Positions 8,020-16,526 of a DNA stretch of 64,000 bases are shown here, one piece after another; position 1 is the stretch's first letter, and each line of letters starts with the position of its first letter. The notes below the pieces were generated by a model. It was not told where the DNA came from and did no database searches. It saw nothing but the letters and a program-made list of their open reading frames with translations. The DNA lies in assembly GCA_039942715.1 (NCBI GenBank), contig JBDVBY010000006.1, positions 558,001 to 622,000 of the forward strand, read 5' to 3'. Origin of the DNA: JABDJX01 sp039942715. Lineage in GTDB: Bacteria > Pseudomonadota > Alphaproteobacteria > Rhodobacterales > Rhodobacteraceae. Position numbers and translations under genes: made by a program.

Positions 8020-8799
8020 ATGATCAAGAACGGCCTAAAAGAGCTTTGGAGTGCGGGTAAGCCCGCACTGAACGGGTGGCTTTCCATCGGAAATTCTTTC
8101 ACCGCTGAAATCATGGCCGCGCAGGATTTTGACAGCCTGACTGTTGATCTACAACACGGCGCTTTAGACTACTCTAGCGCCCTGCCGATGTTTCAGGCGA
8201 TGCGCGCGAGTGGCAAAACGCTGTTGGCGCGCGTGCCGTGGAACGAACCTGGCGTCATTATGAAAGTGCTGGATGCCGGCGCCTACGGGATTATTTGCCC
8301 CATGATCAACAACCGCGCCGAGGCCGAACAATTTGTCTCTTCAATGCGGTATCCACCACGTGGCGCGCGTAGCTTCGGACCCACACGGGTTAATTTTGCC
8401 GCTGGTGCAAATTATGCCGGAGAAGCCAACGATGAAATGCTGGCCATTGCGATGATCGAAACCGCCGATGGCGTTGCCAACGCTGCCGAAATCGTAGCCA
8501 CGCCGGGCCTCGATGCGATTTACATCGGTCCGTCTGATCTGACGCTTGGGTACACCAACGGCCGCTTGCCTGCAGGTCAGGACCGGCAAGAAGACGAAAT
8601 GATTGATGTTATCAAAACCTTACTGAAGACCGCCCATGACGCAGGCATTCGCGCCTGTATCCATACCGCCTCGCCGGCATACTCAGCGCGCGCGATTGGC
8701 TGGGGCTTTGATCTGGCAACTGTTGCAACGGACGTTAAATGCCTTGCAGATGCGGCGGCGAGCAACATTGCAGACTGTCGTGGGGCGTTGAACGGCTAA
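8020..8799 (+). CDS. HpcH/HpaI-family class II aldolase
   Basis: A 259-aa metal-dependent aldolase of the HpcH/HpaI family, which cleaves 2-keto-3-deoxy acids or related compounds to pyruvate and an aldehyde. Expected active-site elements are present: DLQHG (base His), ARVPW (Arg), MIET (metal-binding Glu) and GPSDL (metal-binding Asp). The ATG at 8020 has AAGGA seven bases before it, and the family N-terminus LKELWSAGKPALNGWL begins here. It is divergent from the sugar transporter and shares the LacI-type operator region, so it may be a lower-pathway step for the imported sugar. The substrate is not identifiable. Confidence 0.88.
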   Translation: MIKNGLKELWSAGKPALNGWLSIGNSFTAEIMAAQDFDSLTVDLQHGALDYSSALPMFQAMRASGKTLLARVPWNEPGVIMKVLDAGAYGIICPMINNRAEAEQFVSSMRYPPRGARSFGPTRVNFAAGANYAGEANDEMLAIAMIETADGVANAAEIVATPGLDAIYIGPSDLTLGYTNGRLPAGQDRQEDEMIDVIKTLLKTAHDAGIRACIHTASPAYSARAIGWGFDLATVATDVKCLADAAASNIADCRGALNG

Positions 8800-8809
8800 G
8801 CTTTCTGGT

Positions 8810-8895
8810 GTCGCCGCAACTGCGTTGCGTCGATCAACTGGGGGAGCGCCGCTCCCCCAGACCCCCTTGGAGTATTTTCGAATAGATGAAGTTGG
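8810..8895. repeat. Bipartite palindromic intergenic repeat, copy 2 (forward orientation)
   Basis: It lies between the convergent aldolase and acetyltransferase genes. First hairpin: CGCAAC-TGC-GTTGCG at 8815-8829. Second hairpin: CTGGGGGAGC and its complement around GCC at 8838-8860. Then ACCCCC, AGTATTTT (about 8871-8878) and the tail AATAGATGAAG. Same architecture as copy 1, inverted. Confidence 0.75.
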
Positions 8896-8908
8896 GTTGG
8901 CGTCAGCT

Positions 8909-9490
8909 CTAGCCTACTTTACCGCGCCGATCGTTGCGCAGATTGGCATAAAGCACATGGTTGCGCCACCGACCGTTGATCTGAAGATAGCTTTGCGCCA
9001 CGCCTTCGTATTTGTAACCACAGCTTTCCAAAAGCCCGATCGATGCGCGATTTTCAGGCAGGCAGGCACTCTCGATCCGGCTCAGATCCATCACTTCAAA
9101 AGCGTGATAAACCAGCGCTGTAAGGGCCTCGCGCATATACCCTTCGCGCGCATGAGCCTCGCCAATCCAATAGCCCACGGTGCCAGCCTGTGCAGGGCCA
9201 CGGCGGATGTTATCCAGTGTGATGGCACCCAGTAACTGTCCGTCGGCGCGGCGCTCCAAAAACAACGGCAAAGCCGTTCCTTGAGCAATAGCGCGGTTGG
9301 CCCAATACACCCGGTTAACAAATCCTTTGCGCGTCAAATGATCATGGGCCCAGGACGGCTCCCAAGGCTTCAGGAAGCCCTCACTTTGACGGCGCAGCGC
9401 CGCCCACGGGCGATAATCACCATGCACGGGAGGGCGCAGCAGCATCCGTTCAGTATCAATTCGAACGCGGGACCGCCCAAGCCGCAGCAT
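8909..9490 (-). CDS. GNAT-family N-acetyltransferase (RimJ/RimL type)
   Basis: A 193-aa acetyltransferase with an Acetyltransf_3 domain. N-terminal LRPPVHGDYRPWAALR is the usual beta1-alpha1 opening, GTVGYWIGEAHAREGYMREAL is the acetyl-CoA pyrophosphate-binding region, and RIESACLPENRASIGLLESCGY is the conserved C-terminal part. RimJ/RimL proteins acetylate N-termini of ribosomal or other proteins, or small amines; the substrate here is unknown. Its ATG overlaps the M16 peptidase stop (TGATG), so it is the last gene of the thrC-peptidase-GNAT unit. Confidence 0.88.
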   Translation of the reverse strand: MLRLGRSRVRIDTERMLLRPPVHGDYRPWAALRRQSEGFLKPWEPSWAHDHLTRKGFVNRVYWANRAIAQGTALPLFLERRADGQLLGAITLDNIRRGPAQAGTVGYWIGEAHAREGYMREALTALVYHAFEVMDLSRIESACLPENRASIGLLESCGYKYEGVAQSYLQINGRWRNHVLYANLRNDRRGKVG

Positions 9491-10752
9491 CAGGCTGCCA
9501 GCCGTCCCGTAAGATCACCGAGCGATGGTGCTTTGGACACTGGGCCATAAAGCGCCAGTGCGGCACGGTTAGCCGAAACCATCGCTTGGGCCACACCGCG
9601 CGCATCCGCGGTGGTGATCGCATCAATCTTGGCCACGGTTTCTTCGAGTGGCGGGATGCGCCCCCAAATCGCCAACTGACGTGCAAGCCGTTCCGCACGG
9701 CTGGCCGGGCTTTCCAGCCCCATCAGCATGCCTGCTTTCATCTGCGCGCGCGCGCGATCAACCTCGGCGTCCGACAAATCAGAAGCCGCGCGCTTGAGTT
9801 CATCAACCGTTAACTGGGCCAGATCAGCAACTTCATCGCCACTGGTGCCCGCGTAAACCGTCATCAACCCGCTGTCAGAAAACGCGCCGGTTTGTGCAAA
9901 GATCGTATAGCAAAGCCCGCGTTTCTCGCGCACCTCCTGAAACAACCGCGATGACATGCCTCCGCCAAAGGCCGTCGAGAAAACCTGCGCTGTGTAAATC
10001 GCATCATCGCAATACCCCGGCCCCTCAAAAGCTAACGCAAAATGCGCCTGTTCCAGCGTTTTCTCAACCCGGTGCTCGCCTGTCACAAAACGTGCAGGCT
10101 CCTCAAAATGCGCTTTGCCTGCCTGCAAATGCCCAAAAGCCGCTTCAACTTTGCGCACAATCGCATCGTGATCGACAGCTCCAGCCGCGGCGACAATAAT
10201 CCGCCCCGGCGCATAGTGCTCAGCCACAAAGCCAGACAGGTCAGAGACACCAAACGCCGCAACGCGCTCGGACGGCCCTAAGATCGAGCGCCCCAAAGGC
10301 TGATCGGGATAGGCCGTCTCTTGCAACCAATCAAAGATGATATCGTCAGGCGTATCGAGCGTTTGGCCGATTTCCTGCAAGATCACGTGGCGTTCCACCT
10401 CAACCTCACGCGGATCAAAGACCGAGTTCAAAACGATGTCCGAGAGCACATCAAGCGCAAGGCCCACATCGTTGCCTAAAACGCGCGCATAATACGCAGT
10501 GGTTTCGCGCGAGGTATAAGCGTTGATATACCCGCCCACGTCTTCAATCGCTTCGGCAATCTGAAGCGCCGAGCGCGTGGCTGTGCCCTTAAACGCCATA
10601 TGCTCCAGAAAATGTGCAATGCCGTTCTGCTCGGCCCGCTCATGGCGCCCACCAGCTGTGATCCAAATTCCAACAGAGGCCGATTGCAGCCCTGGCATAT
10701 GCTCGGTCACGACGCGCACGCCGTTCGACAATGAGTGTAGTTCAACCGTCAC
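9490..10752 (-). CDS. M16-family zinc peptidase (processing-peptidase-like)
   Basis: A 420-aa insulinase-family peptidase with the inverted zinc motif HFLEH at residues 47-51 and the downstream metal-ligand helix VERHVILQEI. It has two M16 domains with the glycine-rich segment TAFGGGMSSRLFQEVREKRGL in the middle, and resembles the mitochondrial processing peptidase beta subunit. The physiological substrates of the bacterial form are unclear. It starts by a 4-bp overlap with the thrC stop, an arrangement I associate with Rhodobacterales. Confidence 0.92.
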   Translation of the reverse strand: MTVELHSLSNGVRVVTEHMPGLQSASVGIWITAGGRHERAEQNGIAHFLEHMAFKGTATRSALQIAEAIEDVGGYINAYTSRETTAYYARVLGNDVGLALDVLSDIVLNSVFDPREVEVERHVILQEIGQTLDTPDDIIFDWLQETAYPDQPLGRSILGPSERVAAFGVSDLSGFVAEHYAPGRIIVAAAGAVDHDAIVRKVEAAFGHLQAGKAHFEEPARFVTGEHRVEKTLEQAHFALAFEGPGYCDDAIYTAQVFSTAFGGGMSSRLFQEVREKRGLCYTIFAQTGAFSDSGLMTVYAGTSGDEVADLAQLTVDELKRAASDLSDAEVDRARAQMKAGMLMGLESPASRAERLARQLAIWGRIPPLEETVAKIDAITTADARGVAQAMVSANRAALALYGPVSKAPSLGDLTGRLAA

Positions 10753-12146
10753 GCGCGGCGTTTCTCCAAAATTAGGGCCTGAATGGCCGCCAGATCATTG
10801 GCAACTCGCGTCACCCGTTCTGATCGGTCATAAAGATCCGCCATCCGCTTGGGAAGGGGTGGGTGCATGCCTGTGGCGGCCTCCACCGCATCAGGAAACT
10901 TGGCCGGATGCGCAGTTGCCAGTGTGATCATGGGAATAGATGTATTGCGACGCGCGTGTTGACTACCAACGTGCACACCAACAGCGCTGTGCGGGCACAA
11001 CAATTCGCCGCGCTCGTGCAAAGTGCGTGTGATCGTTTCCGACGTGGTCGCTTCATCCGCCGTGCCACTGTCATAGGTGGCGGAAAGAGCGGTCATCGCA
11101 TTTGATGAAATTCCAAACTCACCACTGGCTTTTAACTCCTGCATCAACTCGGCCACCGCCGCACCATCGCGATCATGCGCCCAGAACAGCGCGCGCTCAA
11201 AGTTCGACGACACCTCGATATCCATCGACGGCGAAATCGACGGGATAACACCTTGTTTGGTGTATTCCCCGGAAACCATCGTGCGGTGCAAAATATCGTT
11301 TTGGTTGGCTGCAATCACCAATCGTTCAATCGGCAAGCCCATCTCTTTGGCGATGAAGCCTGCGAAAATGTCTCCGAAATTGCCCGTGGGCACAGTAAAG
11401 CTAACCTTGCGATCAGGCGCTCCAAGCGCGACCGCGGACGTAAAGAAATACACCACCTGCGCCAGTACCCGCGCCCAGTTGATCGAATTGACTGCTGCCA
11501 GACCAACCTCATCGCGAAACGCGTGATCCGCAAACATGTCTTTCAACGCAGCCTGACAGTCGTCAAAATCACCGTCCACCGCCAGCGCATGCACGTTTCC
11601 CTCGCTCGGCGTCGTCATCTGGCGGCGCTGCACCTCACTAACGCGCCCGTGCGGGTAAAGGATGCAAACATCGACACCGTCCAGTCCACGAAACGCTTCA
11701 ATAGCGGCCGAACCGGTATCCCCACTGGTGGCCCCAACGATCGTGATCCGCTGCTTGCGGCGTGCAAGAACCGCCTGAAACATCTGCCCGATCAGCTGCA
11801 TCGCAAAATCTTTGAAAGCCAGCGTCGGGCCATGAAACAGCTCTAGCAGGAAATGATTAGGCCCCAACTGAACCAACGGCGCTCGCGCGTCGTGTCCAAA
11901 GCCCTCGTAAGCTTTGACAATCAGGCCGCGAAACTCATCATCCGTGAATGTGTTCCCAATAAACGGACGCATCACCGTAAAGGCCACATCCTCATAAGAC
12001 TGCCCCGCCATGTCTTTGATAACATCGCTCGACAATACCGGCACCTCGGCTGGCACATAAAGCCCGCCATCAGGCGCAAGCCCCGTCAGCATCGTCTCTT
12101 CAAAGCTCAGTTCAGGCGATTGCCCGCGTGTCGACACATAGCGCAT
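10749..12146 (-). CDS. thrC: Threonine synthase
   Basis: PLP-dependent conversion of O-phosphohomoserine to threonine; 465 aa, fitting the long bacterial ThrC class. The N-terminal region MRYVSTRGQSPELSFEE is typical, and the Schiff-base lysine is K112 in TLAFKDFA. ATSGDTGSAA is the phosphate-binding loop, and PTGNFGDIFAGF is also conserved. It sits 13 bp behind surf1 on the same strand and runs directly into the M16 peptidase gene, so it may be cotranscribed with the cytochrome oxidase genes. Confidence 0.96.
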   Translation of the reverse strand: MRYVSTRGQSPELSFEETMLTGLAPDGGLYVPAEVPVLSSDVIKDMAGQSYEDVAFTVMRPFIGNTFTDDEFRGLIVKAYEGFGHDARAPLVQLGPNHFLLELFHGPTLAFKDFAMQLIGQMFQAVLARRKQRITIVGATSGDTGSAAIEAFRGLDGVDVCILYPHGRVSEVQRRQMTTPSEGNVHALAVDGDFDDCQAALKDMFADHAFRDEVGLAAVNSINWARVLAQVVYFFTSAVALGAPDRKVSFTVPTGNFGDIFAGFIAKEMGLPIERLVIAANQNDILHRTMVSGEYTKQGVIPSISPSMDIEVSSNFERALFWAHDRDGAAVAELMQELKASGEFGISSNAMTALSATYDSGTADEATTSETITRTLHERGELLCPHSAVGVHVGSQHARRNTSIPMITLATAHPAKFPDAVEAATGMHPPLPKRMADLYDRSERVTRVANDLAAIQALILEKRRA

Positions 12147-12159
12147 GGGTTACGTTCCC

Positions 12160-12834
12160 TCAGTCCTTTGGGCGCTGCATACGCCACACAAAGAACGCTG
12201 TCATCCCCGCCCAGACAAGCGCAAGGCCAAACCATTGAATGGCATAACCTAAGTGGCTGTTGGGAATGCCCTCGCTGCTCACAGGCAAAGGCGTGGCGCG
12301 TGCATCCGTCCCAGTTACAGTGCGCGCAATCACCAAAACAGGTTCCGTCTCAAGATGCATCGCCATCGCAGGCACATCACGGGCAAACCAAATATCCGCG
12401 CCCAAATCGGGCTCTGGCGTGAACCCATCCACCTCATCAGGCCAATGCAGATTCCCGGTTACCACCATATCAACGCCAGCGCGCGCCACATCCTTCTCAG
12501 TTTGGCGCACATAGCCTTCGTCAACCATGATCACCCGGCCCGCATCCGTCTCAAACGCCGAGATAATCCGAAACCCGGCCCCCTGCTCCTTGGTCGACAC
12601 AAGCACATCAATCTCGCGCCCCAACGTGCGCCCGGCCACCCGCACCGGCAAGAACCGGTCCGTTTCAATGTTCGGCGCAGATGGCAAAGCCACAGGCGCG
12701 TCGCCAATGCGCGCCTCAATTTCCGCCAGCATGCCCTCTTTCCAGGCAAGCCGCTGCACCTGCCAAACGCCCAAAGACGCCAGCACTGCACAGCCGACAA
12801 CACCAAAGATCAAAGGAATTGCAATTCTCCGCAT
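12160..12834 (-). CDS. SURF1-family cytochrome oxidase biogenesis protein
   Basis: A 224-aa SURF1 homologue that assists maturation of cytochrome c oxidase subunit I (heme a insertion). It has the family topology: an N-terminal transmembrane helix (residues about 4-22) followed by GVWQVQRLAWKEGMLAEIE, a periplasmic domain (FLPVRVAGRTLG, DEGYV), and a C-terminal helix (LGYAIQWFGLALVWAGMTAFFVW). It lies downstream of coxC, separated by an intergenic repeat. Confidence 0.93.
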   Translation of the reverse strand: MRRIAIPLIFGVVGCAVLASLGVWQVQRLAWKEGMLAEIEARIGDAPVALPSAPNIETDRFLPVRVAGRTLGREIDVLVSTKEQGAGFRIISAFETDAGRVIMVDEGYVRQTEKDVARAGVDMVVTGNLHWPDEVDGFTPEPDLGADIWFARDVPAMAMHLETEPVLVIARTVTGTDARATPLPVSSEGIPNSHLGYAIQWFGLALVWAGMTAFFVWRMQRPKD

Positions 12835-12840
12835 CGGCCT

Positions 12841-12935
12841 AAGCCCACCTAATTATCGGCTTAAATAAATCCCGGGGGAGTGTGAGGGGGCAGAGCCCCC
12901 TCGCAATCGCGACGCGCGTCAGCGCGGCGCAAATC
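12841..12935. repeat. Bipartite palindromic intergenic repeat, copy 3 (reverse orientation)
   Basis: It lies between coxC and surf1, both on the minus strand. GAGGGGGC-AGA-GCCCCCTC at 12884-12902 is the strong hairpin. A weaker GC-rich palindrome follows (about 12907-12930), ending GCGGCGCAAATCAG, which closely matches copy 5. The AGTATTT block is degenerate here (ATTTATTT on the minus strand). It may attenuate surf1-thrC relative to the oxidase genes. Confidence 0.6.
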
Positions 12936-12939
12936 AGTT

Positions 12940-13752
12940 TCAGGCACCCCAGACGTAGATAGCTGCAAACAAGAACAGCCAAACAACATCCACAAAGTGC
13001 CAGTACCAAGCGGCAGCTTCAAAACCGATGTGCTTGTCTTGGGTGAAATGCCCGGCACGCACGCGCATGTAACAGACGAACAAGAAAATCGTACCGATGA
13101 TCACGTGAAAGCCGTGGAAACCAGTCGCCATAAAGAAGTTCGCGCCGTAAATATTGCCAGAGAAACCAAAGGCTGCGTGGCTGTACTCATAGGCCTGGAA
13201 GATGGTGAACAAGATGCCAAGCAGGACAGCGATGATAAGGCCAGTTGCCACATCTTTGCGGTTGTTTTCATGCGCCAACGCATGGTGCGCCCAAGTGGCA
13301 GCCGCGCCAGAGCACAAAAGGATCAGCGTATTGATCAACGGCAAATGCCAGGGATCAAACGTCTCGATGCCCACAGGCGGCCACACACCGTCGATCGCCG
13401 GGCTATCTGGCCCCATCGGGTACATCGCGTGCTTGAAAAAGCTCCAGAACCAGGCCGCAAAGAACATCACTTCAGACATGATGAACATAATGAAGCCGTA
13501 ACGTAGGCCAATCCGCACGACTGGTGTGTGATCACCGACGTTGCTTTCTTTCACAACCTCAGCCCACCAGCAATACATGACAAACAAAACGCCAAGCAAG
13601 CCAATTATGAAGACATAAGGCTGGTTGTTTTGCACATTTGCGCCAAAGGCCAGTACAAAGCCAAAAAGCATTACAATCGCCGAAACCGCGCCGAAGAACG
13701 GCCAGATTGAGGGCGGTAAAATGTGGTAATCGTGGTTTTTCTCGTGCGCCAT
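12940..13752 (-). CDS. coxC: Cytochrome c oxidase subunit III
   Basis: A 270-aa, seven-helix subunit III of aa3-type cytochrome c oxidase. The N-terminus MAHEKNHDYHILPPSIWPF is characteristic, as are WFWSFFKHAMYP, VTGFHGFHVIIGT-like FMATGFHGFHVIIGTIFL and the C-terminal WYWHFVDVVWLFLF. It is downstream of the CtaG gene by 19 bp in the same operon. Subunit I (coxA) is not in the window; it is often encoded at a separate locus in these bacteria. Confidence 0.96.
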   Translation of the reverse strand: MAHEKNHDYHILPPSIWPFFGAVSAIVMLFGFVLAFGANVQNNQPYVFIIGLLGVLFVMYCWWAEVVKESNVGDHTPVVRIGLRYGFIMFIMSEVMFFAAWFWSFFKHAMYPMGPDSPAIDGVWPPVGIETFDPWHLPLINTLILLCSGAAATWAHHALAHENNRKDVATGLIIAVLLGILFTIFQAYEYSHAAFGFSGNIYGANFFMATGFHGFHVIIGTIFLFVCYMRVRAGHFTQDKHIGFEAAAWYWHFVDVVWLFLFAAIYVWGA

Positions 13753-13771
13753 GCGGTTGGTTCCTTGGGCG

Positions 13772-14371
13772 TTAGTTTAGATCGTTAGTGGGACTCACCA
13801 GCTCCAATGCCGCCTGTTCCTGAGCATAGTCCTCTGGAAGGTCGGTTTCATGGAAGGTGTATGAAAGTGTGATGGTTTTTACAAACCGTGCGTCAGGGTC
13901 GTCCAGAATTTCGGGTTCCACAAAGAAGCTGACTGGCATCGTCACCGTCTCTCCGGGCTGCAAAACCTGCATTTCAAAGCAAAAGCACGCAATCTTGGAA
14001 AAATACGCGCCCGCAGAATAGGGGGCGACGTTGAAGCTTGCTGTGCCCGCGATCGGCCGATCGGTTGGATTATGCGCTTCATAAAAGGCCAAACCCTCTT
14101 CACCGATTCTCAACTTCATCTTGATTTGAACGGGCTCAAAATCCCAAGGCATGCCTGCATCACGCGACGCATCAAAGCGCACAGTGACTTGTTCGTCCAA
14201 AGGCTGTTCCATCGCGGCATCGGCAATGTCTGTCGCTCCGCCCCAACCGGTGACGCGGCAGAACAAATCGTATAATGGCACGGACGCCCACGCGAGCGAG
14301 CCCATAAACAACACTACGCCAACCAGTTTGACGACTGTTTTCTTCTTATCTTGCTCAAGCCCCACGCTCAT
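13772..14371 (-). CDS. ctaG: Cytochrome c oxidase assembly protein CtaG (Cox11)
   Basis: A 199-aa copper chaperone delivering copper to the CuB site of subunit I. It has one N-terminal membrane helix (VVKLVGVVLFMGSLAWASVPLY), the YDLFCRVTGWGG motif and a periplasmic immunoglobulin-like domain with the copper-binding pair in ACFCFEMQVLQPGE. The start overlaps the upstream small gene by 4 bp. Confidence 0.95.
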   Translation of the reverse strand: MSVGLEQDKKKTVVKLVGVVLFMGSLAWASVPLYDLFCRVTGWGGATDIADAAMEQPLDEQVTVRFDASRDAGMPWDFEPVQIKMKLRIGEEGLAFYEAHNPTDRPIAGTASFNVAPYSAGAYFSKIACFCFEMQVLQPGETVTMPVSFFVEPEILDDPDARFVKTITLSYTFHETDLPEDYAQEQAALELVSPTNDLN

Positions 14372-14565
14372 TGGCTGTCCTCGGCGGCAGCTTCTAGGGC
14401 CGGGCGCGCAACGTGATCAAATCGTTCCATCGGATCGCCGCGTGTTACTTTCACCATGGTCAAACCGAAAACAACTGCCACCAAAGCAAGCAGTGTCACG
14501 CCAACACCAACGTTGCGCGATAAGCGACGCTTGTGCAGATCATGAGTGGCGCGCAGCTGTGTCAT
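14368..14565 (-). CDS. Small single-TM protein of the cytochrome oxidase operon (CoxF-like)
   Basis: A 65-aa protein with one predicted transmembrane helix (residues about 20-40, VGVGVTLLALVAVVFGLTMV), a basic N-terminal tail and an acidic C-terminus. It overlaps both ctaB and ctaG by 4 bp, so it is translated with them. Small proteins of this kind occupy the same position in other alphaproteobacterial cox operons and are sometimes called CoxF; the function is not established. Confidence 0.8.
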   Translation of the reverse strand: MTQLRATHDLHKRRLSRNVGVGVTLLALVAVVFGLTMVKVTRGDPMERFDHVARPALEAAAEDSQ

Positions 14566-15485
14566 ACTACCGCCCGGATCAAAGCATCGATCAGTAGTGC
14601 GCCGAACATCACGAACAGATAGTAAAGCGAAAAGCGGAAAAAAGCTTTTTCAACCTTATAGTTGTCCGCTTCGGCCATTACTTCGTCGCGGCGATATATT
14701 TCGTAAGCGCCTTTCAGGAACCAAGCGCTTAGGCCAACGGCCAAAATCAACGTCACCGGGCCGCCAACGCTGGTAAGTCCCAGCGCAATCGGCACAGGGG
14801 CCAACAACGCAGTGTAAACAAGAATGTGCAGCCGTGTGGACGGGCGCCCATGGGTTACGGTCAACATCGGCACACCAGCATCGTCATAGTCCGAGCGCAT
14901 GAAAAGCGCCAAGGCCCAGAAATGCGGCGGCGTCCACATGAACGTCAGCGCGAACATCAAAACACTGGCCAGCGTTACATCGCCCGTCGCCGCCGCCCAT
15001 CCGATCATCGGAGGAAAGGCACCGGCAGCACCACCAATAACGATGTTCTGCGGCGTCCAACGCTTGAGCCACATCGTGTAGATCACCGCGTAGAAAAAGA
15101 TGGTGAAGGCCAGCAAAGCGGCAGCAACGACGTTGGTCGCCAAAGCAAGCATCACAACAGAAATACCCGAAAGTCCAACGCCGATCGCCAAAGCTTCGCC
15201 AGGCTCTACCCGACCTGATGGCACGGGGCGCTTGGCCGTGCGGCGCATCACAGAGTCGATATCGGCGTCGTACCACATGTTCAAAGCACCCGAAGCACCA
15301 GCGCCAAGCGCGATGAACAAGATCGCACAAAACGCTTCAAACGGATGCAGCGACACAGGAGCAACAACCAACCCGACCAAAGCGGTGAACACCACGAGCG
15401 ACATCACCCGTGGTTTCAGCAGCTGGAAATAGTCGCCGAAGGTCGGCTCGTAGTCCCGGCTTGGATTGATCGAAAGATCGGCCAT
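14562..15485 (-). CDS. ctaB: Protoheme IX farnesyltransferase (heme O synthase)
   Basis: A UbiA-family membrane prenyltransferase of 307 aa that makes heme O from protoheme, the first step to heme A. The aspartate-rich active-site motif is in NMWYDADIDSVMRRTAKRP near residues 70-90, and a second polar loop is LFMRSDYDDAGVPMLTVTHG. About nine transmembrane helices are apparent. It lies 2 bp behind coxB. Heme A synthase is not in the window. Confidence 0.96.
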   Translation of the reverse strand: MADLSINPSRDYEPTFGDYFQLLKPRVMSLVVFTALVGLVVAPVSLHPFEAFCAILFIALGAGASGALNMWYDADIDSVMRRTAKRPVPSGRVEPGEALAIGVGLSGISVVMLALATNVVAAALLAFTIFFYAVIYTMWLKRWTPQNIVIGGAAGAFPPMIGWAAATGDVTLASVLMFALTFMWTPPHFWALALFMRSDYDDAGVPMLTVTHGRPSTRLHILVYTALLAPVPIALGLTSVGGPVTLILAVGLSAWFLKGAYEIYRRDEVMAEADNYKVEKAFFRFSLYYLFVMFGALLIDALIRAVV

Positions 15486-15487
15486 GT

Positions 15488-16366
15488 TTACTCGCTTGCC
15501 GCCACTTGAACCACGCCGGGCTCGACATACTCACCGGCAACTTTGGTCTCGTTCAGCCATGCGTCATAGTCCGCTTGGCTCACAGCTTTAACAGTGATCG
15601 GCATATACGCGTGGCTCAGACCGCAAAGCTCCGAGCACTGACCAAAGTAAATGCCTTCCATGCCCTCATCGACCTCGAACCAAAGTTCGGCCAAACGCCC
15701 CGGAACACCATCCTGCTTTACGCCAAACGCGGGCATTGCCCACGCATGGATCACGTCAGCGCCGGTAACCTGAACAACAACAGTTTTGCCTGTCGGAATG
15801 ACCATGGCAGTGTCGGTGGCTAGAAGAAATTGCTCATCCGTGTAACCGGCATCGGCAAGCTCTTCAGAAACCGCGGGCGTCAGGAAGTTATCGCCAGCGC
15901 CAATCATGAAGCTTTCAAACGCAACTTCTTCGTCCGGATACTCGTAGCCCCAATACCACTGATAGCCTGTCGCCTTCACAAAGACTTCTGGCTCCGGAAT
16001 TTCTTGCTGTTTGAACAGCACCGGAAGCGAAAACGCCCCGATAAACACCAAGATCGCGATCGGGATCACAGTCCATGCAACCTCGATCGGCGTGTTGTGC
16101 GTGAAACCTGCGGGATTTGCATTTGCGCGCTTGTTAAACCGCACGATGCAATAGGCCAGCAAGGCCATGACAAAAAGCGTGATGATCGTGATGATCACAA
16201 GCAGCATCGAATCAAGCCAGACAATGTCTCGCATAAGTTCGGTAGCCTGCGGCTGAAAGCCCATTTCGCCGTCAACCGGCTGGCCAATAATCTGAAGGTC
16301 CTGCGCGCTTGCAGTCGTGGCCATAAAGGCCGCTGCAACGCCAGTCATAAGAGGCTTAAGACGCAT
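15488..16366 (-). CDS. coxB: Cytochrome c oxidase subunit II
   Basis: A 292-aa CuA-bearing subunit. It has an N-terminal signal sequence (MRLKPLMTGVAAAFMATTASA), two membrane helices (about residues 50-75 and 95-115) and a periplasmic cupredoxin domain. The CuA ligands are visible: C244-x3-C248-x3-H252-x2-M255 in QCSELCGLSHAYM. The aromatic electron-entry patch is YQWYWGYEYPD. It is the first gene of the minus-strand oxidase operon, with the promoter presumably in the 160-bp gap to tldD. Confidence 0.96.
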   Translation of the reverse strand: MRLKPLMTGVAAAFMATTASAQDLQIIGQPVDGEMGFQPQATELMRDIVWLDSMLLVIITIITLFVMALLAYCIVRFNKRANANPAGFTHNTPIEVAWTVIPIAILVFIGAFSLPVLFKQQEIPEPEVFVKATGYQWYWGYEYPDEEVAFESFMIGAGDNFLTPAVSEELADAGYTDEQFLLATDTAMVIPTGKTVVVQVTGADVIHAWAMPAFGVKQDGVPGRLAELWFEVDEGMEGIYFGQCSELCGLSHAYMPITVKAVSQADYDAWLNETKVAGEYVEPGVVQVAASE

Positions 16367-16526
16367 GTGTCTAATAATCCTGTTCGCGGTGTTGTCAGAG
16401 CCACGATCCTTAAAGAAAGCAGCCCCATTGTTCTCCGGCAGCTTAAAACCATATTAGAAGGTGTGGAACAAGGCATGAGATTGCGGCATTCAGCCGCTTC
16501 AAGCCGTTAACCAAAGGACCGCTTTC

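Noticed and set aside
11175..11846. 223-codon plus-strand frame opposite thrC
   Set aside because: Antisense of a highly conserved enzyme; Arg/His-rich translation typical of a shadow frame.
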